From Bartonella melophagi K-2C (lineage in GTDB: Bacteria; Pseudomonadota; Alphaproteobacteria; Rhizobiales; Rhizobiaceae): a DNA stretch of 64,000 nt. Below the pieces are notes generated by a model that ran no database searches, was not told the DNA's origin, and saw only the letters and a program-made list of their open reading frames with translations. The stretch covers positions 62,001 to 126,000 of the forward strand of contig NZ_JH725083.1 of assembly GCF_000278255.1 (NCBI RefSeq), given 5' to 3'. The position numbers and the translations under genes are program-made. Each line of letters starts with the position of its first letter. Position 1 is the first letter of the stretch. This document shows, one piece after another, positions 56,591 to 64,000 of this stretch.

Positions 56591-58477
56591 CTAAAAAGTA
56601 TTGAAAATACGATTATAGTTAGAGTTGTTAATTTTCACTGGGTGTTCTTTATTCGCAACTTGGAGTATTTCTAACTTTAAATCTTCTCTTATCATCATAT
56701 CCAGATTATTACGGACATCAGATGAAATGGTTTGAGCAGTGATATTGTCAGGTATCGCTGAGGCCGTTATTTCATAGACGACACGGTTTGTTGTGAGTGT
56801 ACCTTTTGCGATGCCATAGTGACCTTTAGGATTAGAAAATAATGCTTTAATGTCTTCAGATCCAAAAACTTCTGATGAATCTTGGCGCCGTAAAGCTTGA
56901 GTCGTTTGTTTTTTAACACCAAATTCAGCAGCAAGAGAATCAAGGCTTTTCCCTTTATTGAGCTGTTTAAGAGCATTTTCAGCTTTTTCATTGAGAAGGC
57001 GTTGGATTTCTTCACTTTTCCATTGAGCAATGGCGTCTTGTTTTACTTCTTCAAGTGTTCTGTCACGGGCAGGGATAATCGTATCTACTTGATACCAGAG
57101 ATACCCTCTTCCTTGAAGAGAGAGCAGGTCAGGTTCAGTTTCTACATTTGCTTGATAGATAGCATCTAACAAGATATCTTTTTCAGGTAAATCTGTTAGT
57201 GTTATCCCTTCAATTGTTGTTCCTTTTTTATCGATAGTGACTTTACGCAGAGGCAAGTTATATTGGTCGGCAATTTCTTTAAGAGAGGCTCCTTCAAAAC
57301 GGGCATTTTCAATTTCTGTATACTTATTATGTATATCAGTAGCAGAACGGTTTTGTGCAAGTGTTTGGCGAATATTCTTTTCTAAAGTTTCAAAAGGAAT
57401 AAGACTTGAAGGTGTAATATCTATAACACGAATAATTACAGGACCTTGCAGATCATCAATGACAGTACTAACTTGTCCTTTTTTGAGTTCAAAAATCTCA
57501 GATTCCAGGTAATTAGGGCGTTCACTTTTTACTAAGGGTCCTTTTTTAATGTCATTGAGAGTCTTTTTTTCAGCTTTAACTAAGTCATCAAAGCTTAAAC
57601 CATCAGCTATTTTTTTTGCAGCTTCATCAGCTGCTTTGCGTGTGGAGAAGCGTAATTCTTCAATTATGCGTTTCTCAGGAGTTGTAAAACGTGAGATATT
57701 TTGAGTGTAATAGACTTTAGCTTCATCTTTAGAAATATCTTCTAATTGCACGAATTTCTCTGGTGTTATAGACAATAAAGAGACAGTGCGATACTCTGGA
57801 GCACGAAATGCATTTTTGTGCGTATCAAACCAGTTTTGTAAAGTTTTTTGATCGGGATCAGCAGTATTTTCTTTTTCTTTTAAATTAACAATTAAATAAT
57901 CAGCGATACGTGTTTCTTCCTGATAAATAGCAAAGACTTTATAGAAGAGGTCTGGTACCTTCATGCCGGATAGTAAAGCTAGAGTGAGCTGATTGCGCTT
58001 TTCTTTTTGAGTGTAATAATCAAAGAAATCATTTTGGTTAACACGTAATTGCTGAAGAAAATTGAGAAATAAATCTCGACTAAAGGCTCCATTTTCCTGA
58101 AAAATATTGTCAGCACTAATGGTCTGGGCTATCATGTCTTTTGAAAGATTAATTTTCATTTTACGTGCTTGTTCATTAAAAAGTATATCTTGTTGTAACT
58201 GATTAAGGACAAAAGCAGGGATTCTATATTGCTGTATTTCCTCTGGGGTGAACATTCGTCCAAGAGGGGAATTGAGTGCTAAACGTAAACTCTGATCAGC
58301 AAGTGCAAGGCGGTAAGTATCAACAGTTGTTGTCGACTTGCCAGAGGTGAGTAAATCTCTCTCGCCTTGTGTGTATAACTGTGGTACACCCCATAAAAAA
58401 ATGAAACATAAAAGTAAAACAGCAAAAAAAAGCCTAGCAAACCAAGAATTTTTAGCGCTTCTTAGGGTATCAAGCAT
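56591..58477 (-). CDS. ppiD: PpiD-like periplasmic folding factor (SurA N-terminal/parvulin)
   Basis: A 628-aa membrane-anchored periplasmic chaperone at the exit of the Sec translocon. It has one N-terminal helix (about 13-31), then a SurA-type chaperone domain and a parvulin-like PPIase region (about 260-365, with EELRFSTRKAADEAAKKI). A second helical domain and a C-terminal chaperone part follow. The length matches the family. It is divergent from tpiA, the usual arrangement in Rhizobiales. In related genomes trpDC-type genes follow ppiD; here the region is rearranged and the Mth938 pair converges on it. Confidence 0.88.
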   Translation of the reverse strand: MLDTLRSAKNSWFARLFFAVLLLCFIFLWGVPQLYTQGERDLLTSGKSTTTVDTYRLALADQSLRLALNSPLGRMFTPEEIQQYRIPAFVLNQLQQDILFNEQARKMKINLSKDMIAQTISADNIFQENGAFSRDLFLNFLQQLRVNQNDFFDYYTQKEKRNQLTLALLSGMKVPDLFYKVFAIYQEETRIADYLIVNLKEKENTADPDQKTLQNWFDTHKNAFRAPEYRTVSLLSITPEKFVQLEDISKDEAKVYYTQNISRFTTPEKRIIEELRFSTRKAADEAAKKIADGLSFDDLVKAEKKTLNDIKKGPLVKSERPNYLESEIFELKKGQVSTVIDDLQGPVIIRVIDITPSSLIPFETLEKNIRQTLAQNRSATDIHNKYTEIENARFEGASLKEIADQYNLPLRKVTIDKKGTTIEGITLTDLPEKDILLDAIYQANVETEPDLLSLQGRGYLWYQVDTIIPARDRTLEEVKQDAIAQWKSEEIQRLLNEKAENALKQLNKGKSLDSLAAEFGVKKQTTQALRRQDSSEVFGSEDIKALFSNPKGHYGIAKGTLTTNRVVYEITASAIPDNITAQTISSDVRNNLDMMIREDLKLEILQVANKEHPVKINNSNYNRIFNTF

Positions 58478-58628
58478 CGTTTAATTCCATTTATATACAC
58501 AATGATTATCAAAGCAGTAATCGAATTTGCAATAAAGATGCACAAGATGCAAGCTTAAAGACTTGCTTTCGTTTCATAATTTGGTACTTAAAGCGATAAA
58601 TTTTTTTAAAAGCTCTTGAGGTAAAGAC

Positions 58629-59393
58629 ATGACTCCAAATATTCGGCCTTTAATTGCTGGAAATTGGAAAATGAATGGAATGGGTGAATCTCTTAAAGAA
58701 TTACATGCCATCGCTACTGGTATTCGCTCTGATTTGGGTTGTTTATTTGAAGCGCTTATTTGCGTTCCAGCAACACTTTTATCGCGTGCTTCTGATACGT
58801 TGAGCGGTGAAAAGTTGCTTTTAGGGGGGCAAGATTGTCATTTCAGTGATAGTGGTCCTTATACTGGGGATATTTCAGCTGCTATGCTTAAAGAGGCAGG
58901 AGCCAGTCACGTTATTATTGGGCATTCAGAACGTCGTACAGCTTATCATGAAAGTAATGCGATTGTTTATTCTAAAGTACAGGCTGTATGGCGGGCAAAT
59001 CTTGTTGCTCTTGTTTGTATCGGTGAGACATTGGAAGAGCGTGAAAATGATAAAGTATTAGATGTAATCGCACACCAGCTTGAGAGTTCTTTGCCAGATA
59101 ACGCGACAGCACAGAATATAATTATTGCTTATGAACCTATATGGGCTATAGGTACGGGCAAAACTCCTACTTCAGAGGATGTTGCACAAGTGCATAATTT
59201 TATTCGTGATAAGATCAGCTATCGTTTTGGTAACGAGGGATGTAACATGCGCTTGCTTTACGGTGGATCTGTCAACTCATCAAACGCACTTGAACTTTTG
59301 AGTACTACCCATGTTAATGGTGCTTTAATTGGTGGAGCAAGTTTAAAAGCGGTTGATTTTTTAACTATTTGCGATGTTTATCGTCAATTATAA
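58629..59393 (+). CDS. tpiA: Triosephosphate isomerase
   Basis: Interconverts dihydroxyacetone phosphate and glyceraldehyde 3-phosphate. The 254-aa TIM barrel has AGNWKMNG (Lys), IIGHSERR (catalytic His) and YEPIWAIGTGKTP (catalytic Glu, loop 6), and the C-terminal phosphate site LYGGSVNSSN. The ATG at 58629 follows GAGGTAAAGAC. It heads the tpiA-secG-pyrG-kdsA-eno run. Confidence 0.97.
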   Translation: MTPNIRPLIAGNWKMNGMGESLKELHAIATGIRSDLGCLFEALICVPATLLSRASDTLSGEKLLLGGQDCHFSDSGPYTGDISAAMLKEAGASHVIIGHSERRTAYHESNAIVYSKVQAVWRANLVALVCIGETLEERENDKVLDVIAHQLESSLPDNATAQNIIIAYEPIWAIGTGKTPTSEDVAQVHNFIRDKISYRFGNEGCNMRLLYGGSVNSSNALELLSTTHVNGALIGGASLKAVDFLTICDVYRQL

Positions 59394-59473
59394 GAAAAGA
59401 ATTCATAATTATCTCTTGGATTATGCGCAATTTGTATATAAATAACTATAAGTGTTTATAAAGAGCAGAGTTT

Positions 59474-59917
59474 ATGCAAACAGTACTAATTGTAATTCAT
59501 TTTTTGATTGTTGTTACTTTGATTGGCGTTGTGTTGATTCAGCCCTCAGAAGGTGGCGGACTTGGTATGAGTAGTGGCTCAGGGTTTATGAGTGCTCGTG
59601 GGACCAAAAACATGTTGACACGTTTAACGACTATCTTGGCAATTTGTTTTTTTACAATGTCCATTGTACTAGTTGTGGTTGGAAATATATCGAACTCTGA
59701 TTCTGATATTCTTAACCGTATTCCGATTAATTCAGAACAAAATCCGGCAAACAAAAGTACGACAGAGGAAGGTCAACCATCATCCAATCAAAGTTTCAAG
59801 CCTTCTATTCTTGAACAATTAGGTGGTGCTTCGATACCTTTTCAAAAACAAAATAAACCTGCTACTCCTGCAGTTGAAAATCCAATTCCATCACCAATTG
59901 AAAATCCAAGTGATTAA
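59474..59917 (+). CDS. secG: Preprotein translocase subunit SecG
   Basis: Small membrane subunit of the SecYEG channel. The 147-aa protein has two helices (about 2-20 and 52-74) around the conserved VVLIQPSEGGGLG and FMSARGTKNMLTRLTTILA segments. A Pro/Asn/Ser-rich C-terminal tail of about 70 residues follows, as in other alphaproteobacteria. It lies between tpiA and pyrG, a standard order. Confidence 0.93.
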   Translation: MQTVLIVIHFLIVVTLIGVVLIQPSEGGGLGMSSGSGFMSARGTKNMLTRLTTILAICFFTMSIVLVVVGNISNSDSDILNRIPINSEQNPANKSTTEEGQPSSNQSFKPSILEQLGGASIPFQKQNKPATPAVENPIPSPIENPSD

Positions 59918-59951
59918 TGGCGTCAAATAATTTTTAAAATCAAGTATGGAT

Positions 59952-59980
59952 TGTAAAAAAATGTTTTTACATCTTTTTTA
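59952..59980 (+). terminator. Possible weak terminator between secG and pyrG
   Basis: TGTAAAAA (59952-59959) pairs with TTTTTACA (59964-59971) around a 4-base loop, followed by TCTTTTTT. The stem is AT-rich, so it may only partly stop transcription into pyrG. Confidence 0.4.
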
Positions 59981-60058
59981 CTTTGCGAAGATAAAAATTC
60001 CTTTTTAGCATTTTTTTGACTAGAAAAATTATAATAAACTGCTTATTACCGTAAGCCC

Positions 60059-61687
60059 ATGGCACGTTATGTTTTTATTACTGGTGGTGTGGTTTCTTCT
60101 CTTGGAAAAGGCATTGCTGCGGCAGCTTTAGCTGCGATATTACAGGCACGAGGATATCGTGTACGGATCCGTAAGCTTGATCCTTATTTGAATGTTGATC
60201 CAGGCACGATGTCGCCTTATCAGCATGGTGAAGTATTTGTTACCGATGATGGTGCAGAAACAGATCTTGATCTTGGTCATTATGAACGTTTTACTGGGCG
60301 TTCTGCTAATAACCAGGATAGTATCACGGCAGGGCGTATTTATCGCAATATCATTGAAAGGGAGCGTCGCGGCGGTTATTTAGGAGAAACAGTTCAAGTT
60401 ATTCCTCATGTTACAGATGAAATTAAGGCATTTATTACTACAGGAAATGAAGAATTTGATTTTGTCTTATGTGAAATAGGTGGAACGGTTGGTGATATTG
60501 AAGCAATGCCTTTTTTAGAAGCAATTCGTCAACTGCGTAATGAGTTGCCAAGGCAAAGTGCTGTTTATATGCATCTTACATTAATGCCTTATATTGCTTC
60601 TGCAGGTGAGTTAAAAACTAAACCGACACAACATTCTGTTAAAGAGTTGCAATCAGTTGGTATTGCTTCTGATATTTTATTAGTGCGTGCAGATCGACCT
60701 ATTCCAGAATCAGAACGGCGCAAATTGTCACTTTTTTGTAATGTTCGCCTAAGTGCAGTTATCCAGGCGTTAGATGTTCTGACTATTTATGATGTTCCTG
60801 TAGCATATCATAAAGAGGGTTTAGATTCAGAAGTTCTTTTTGCTTTTGGAATTAATTCAGCACCTCAACCAAATATGGATCGTTGGGAGGATATTACATA
60901 TCGCATTCATCATCCTGAAGGAGAAGTAACGGTTGCAATTGTTGGGAAATATATAGGCCTGAAAGATGCTTATAAATCTCTTATTGAAGCAATTGCGCAC
61001 GGTGGGTTAGCTAATAGAGTGAAGGTTAATATTGAATGGATTGAAGCGCAGCTTTTTGAAAAAGAAGATCCTGCGCCTTATTTACAAAAAGTTCATGGAA
61101 TTTTGGTTCCTGGTGCTTTTGGTGGACGTGGTGCAGAAGGTAAAATCCGAGCAATTCAATTTGCACGAGAACGTAAAATTCCATTTTTTGGCATTTGTTT
61201 TGGAATGCAATTAGCTTGTATCGAAGCTGCTCGCAATATTGCAAATATTGTAAATGCTTCATCGAGTGAATTTTGTGAGACAGAGGATGCGGTTGTAGGT
61301 TTAATGACGGAATGGCTTAAGGGGGATTTGCTTGAAAAACGTACAGCGTCTGGAAATCTTGGTGGAACAATGCGTCTTGGTTCTTTTGCAGCTCAATTAA
61401 AAGAAGGTAGCCATATCTCCCAAATTTATGGAACAACAAATATTTGCGAGCGGCATCGCCATCGTTATGAAGTCAATATTCATTATAAAGAAAGGCTAGA
61501 ACAATTTGGATTTATTTTTTCTGGTATGTGTCCAGACGGTATTTTACTAGAAACAATAGAATATGTAGATCATCCATGGTTTATTGGTGTTCAATATCAT
61601 CCAGAGTTAAAATCACGTCCATTTGATCCGCATCCACTTTTTTCTTCTTTTATTGAGGCTACTTTGGAACAGAGCAGGTTGGTTTAG
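60059..61687 (+). CDS. pyrG: CTP synthase
   Basis: Makes CTP from UTP, ATP and glutamine. The 542-aa protein has the synthase domain with P-loop [10 protein letters not shown] near the start, [20 protein letters not shown], and the C-terminal class I glutamine amidotransferase with the nucleophile Cys in [11 protein letters not shown] (~379) and the His-Glu pair in [10 protein letters not shown] (~515). It lies 141 bp after secG and 36 bp before kdsA. Confidence 0.97.
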   Translation: MARYVFITGGVVSSLGKGIAAAALAAILQARGYRVRIRKLDPYLNVDPGTMSPYQHGEVFVTDDGAETDLDLGHYERFTGRSANNQDSITAGRIYRNIIERERRGGYLGETVQVIPHVTDEIKAFITTGNEEFDFVLCEIGGTVGDIEAMPFLEAIRQLRNELPRQSAVYMHLTLMPYIASAGELKTKPTQHSVKELQSVGIASDILLVRADRPIPESERRKLSLFCNVRLSAVIQALDVLTIYDVPVAYHKEGLDSEVLFAFGINSAPQPNMDRWEDITYRIHHPEGEVTVAIVGKYIGLKDAYKSLIEAIAHGGLANRVKVNIEWIEAQLFEKEDPAPYLQKVHGILVPGAFGGRGAEGKIRAIQFARERKIPFFGICFGMQLACIEAARNIANIVNASSSEFCETEDAVVGLMTEWLKGDLLEKRTASGNLGGTMRLGSFAAQLKEGSHISQIYGTTNICERHRHRYEVNIHYKERLEQFGFIFSGMCPDGILLETIEYVDHPWFIGVQYHPELKSRPFDPHPLFSSFIEATLEQSRLV

Positions 61688-61723
61688 CTTTATAAATTAC
61701 GTGCTCACTTTTTGAGGAATACA

Positions 61724-62557
61724 ATGTCTAAATCAAATACTTCTGTTAAAGTTGGAAATATTGTTTTTTCTAATGATGCGCCTCTTTCTTTAATTGCAGG
61801 TCCTTGCCAGATGGAAAGTCGAGATCACGCTTTTGAAGTGGCGGGCCGGCTTAAAGCAATTACTGATCAAATTGGCATTGGGTTTGTTTATAAATCTAGT
61901 TACGATAAAGCTAATAGAACGTCTCTTAATGCGATGCGTGGTATTGGTCTTGAAAAAGCAATGATTATTTTTTCTGATCTTAAGAAAGAATTTGGCTTTC
62001 CGATATTGACTGATGTACATACAGAAGAGCAATGTATGACTGTTGCTTCAACAGTAGATATTTTGCAAATACCAGCTTTTTTGTGTCGTCAAACAGACCT
62101 TTTAGTTGCGGCAGCTAAAACGGGGTGTGTAATCAATATTAAGAAAGGTCAGTTTTTAGCTCCTTGGGATATGGAGAATGTCTTAAAAAAAGTAACTCAG
62201 AGTGGTAATCCTAATGTTATGCTTTGTGAACGTGGCACTTCATTTGGTTATAACCGTCTTGTTTCTGATATGCGCTCATTGCAAATTATGCGCTCATTTG
62301 GAACGCCTGTTATTTTTGATGCAACACATTCTGTTCAAGAACCAGGTGGTAAGGGCGATTCATCTGGGGGGCAAAGGCAGTTTGTTGAAGCATTAGCACG
62401 CGCAGCTGTTGCTGTTGGTGTTGCAGGTGTTTTTTTAGAAACACATCAAGATCCAGATAATGCGCCATCTGATGGGCCTAATATGATTAAAATTGATAAC
62501 TTAAAAAGGTTGCTTGAAATTTTGATGGATTTTGATTACTTGGCAAAAAAGCATTGA
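61724..62557 (+). CDS. kdsA: 3-deoxy-D-manno-octulosonate 8-phosphate synthase
   Basis: Condenses arabinose 5-phosphate with PEP to make KDO-8-phosphate for the LPS inner core. The 277-aa barrel has IAGPCQMES, VYKSSYDKANRTS, CERGTSFGYN, FDATHSVQEPGG and FLETHQDPDNAPSDGPNM. I chose the ATG at 61724, behind GAGG; an upstream TTG at 61712 adds four residues and is unlikely. It fits the LPS theme of the lpt cluster in this window. Confidence 0.96.
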   Translation: MSKSNTSVKVGNIVFSNDAPLSLIAGPCQMESRDHAFEVAGRLKAITDQIGIGFVYKSSYDKANRTSLNAMRGIGLEKAMIIFSDLKKEFGFPILTDVHTEEQCMTVASTVDILQIPAFLCRQTDLLVAAAKTGCVINIKKGQFLAPWDMENVLKKVTQSGNPNVMLCERGTSFGYNRLVSDMRSLQIMRSFGTPVIFDATHSVQEPGGKGDSSGGQRQFVEALARAAVAVGVAGVFLETHQDPDNAPSDGPNMIKIDNLKRLLEILMDFDYLAKKH

Positions 62558-62604
62558 ATATCGAGTATAGATAATTTCTATGAATGGCGTTATGAATAAT
62601 GTGA

Positions 62605-63903
<1,299 letters not shown>

Positions 63904-63905
63904 TA

Positions 63906-63950
63906 GCTGTTAAACAAAATATTACATTCTTTATATTAACAGCATTTTTA
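63906..63950 (+). terminator. Probable terminator after eno
   Basis: GCTGTTAA (63906-63913) pairs exactly with TTAACAGC (63936-63943), and ATTTTTAAATTTT follows. The loop of 22 bases is long, but the site is 2 bp after the eno stop, as expected for a transcript end. Confidence 0.5.
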
Positions 63951-64000
63951 AATTTTACTATTTTATTAATAATAAGTAAATAATAGTTTTATAGGTGGTT

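Overview
The window looks like a low-GC, reduced alphaproteobacterial chromosome of the order Hyphomicrobiales, most probably a Bartonella. The grounds are the Rhizobiales/Brucella-type gene order, AT-rich coding and intergenic DNA, unusually long gene-poor spacers with decayed genes in them, and a Bartonella-style AIDA-like autotransporter. Genus is inference; I cannot name the species. I saw no tRNA, rRNA, CRISPR array or intact insertion sequence.

Layout. (1) 1-4375: the 3' end of a second panB copy, an intact panB, then a HD hydrolase/ygfZ pair facing a dihydroorotase-family gene. (2) 5540-11433: cysS, a frameshifted DUF421 membrane gene, an Atm1-type ABC exporter and the phospholipid pair psd-pssA. 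(3) 11499-20514, minus strand: rpsF-rpsR-DUF2232-rplI, then dnaB-radA-cvpA-purF-SDR. (4) 20871-27069: a PAP2 phosphatase, then fabD-fabG-acpP-fabF-mltG-gmk. (5) 27119-34689, minus strand: lptF-lptG-lptD-surA-like-pdxA-rsmA, which builds and folds the outer membrane. (6) 35095-41952: holC, a small membrane protein, an MFS symporter, the autotransporter, a 1.26-kb gene-poor stretch and ndk. (7) 42269-46201, minus strand: rlmJ, uvrC, pgsA. (8) 47151-56485: nagZ, remains of tatABC, serS, pcm, a LysM/M23-like lipoprotein, yajC, a probable secDF scar, and an NDUFAF3-like/NDUFAF6-like pair. (9) 56591-63903: ppiD facing tpiA-secG-pyrG-kdsA-eno.

Most genes are housekeeping: fatty acid and phospholipid synthesis, LPS transport, ribosome and tRNA charging, replication and repair, nucleotide synthesis. 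The main story is erosion of a conserved gene order. The whole tatABC operon survives only as disrupted but recognisable fragments between nagZ and serS. A 27-codon match to the SecF C-terminal region sits where secDF normally lies. Other genes usual in this order (yicC, alr, pepA, scpAB, surE, moaDE) are absent from their expected places. Weak matches to toxin-antitoxin genes lie in two spacers.

Other points of note are a one-base frameshift in a T run in the DUF421 gene, a panB tandem duplication, 21-bp repeats and a hairpin carrying an SD-like loop in front of the autotransporter, and two translationally coupled homologues of mitochondrial complex I assembly factors.
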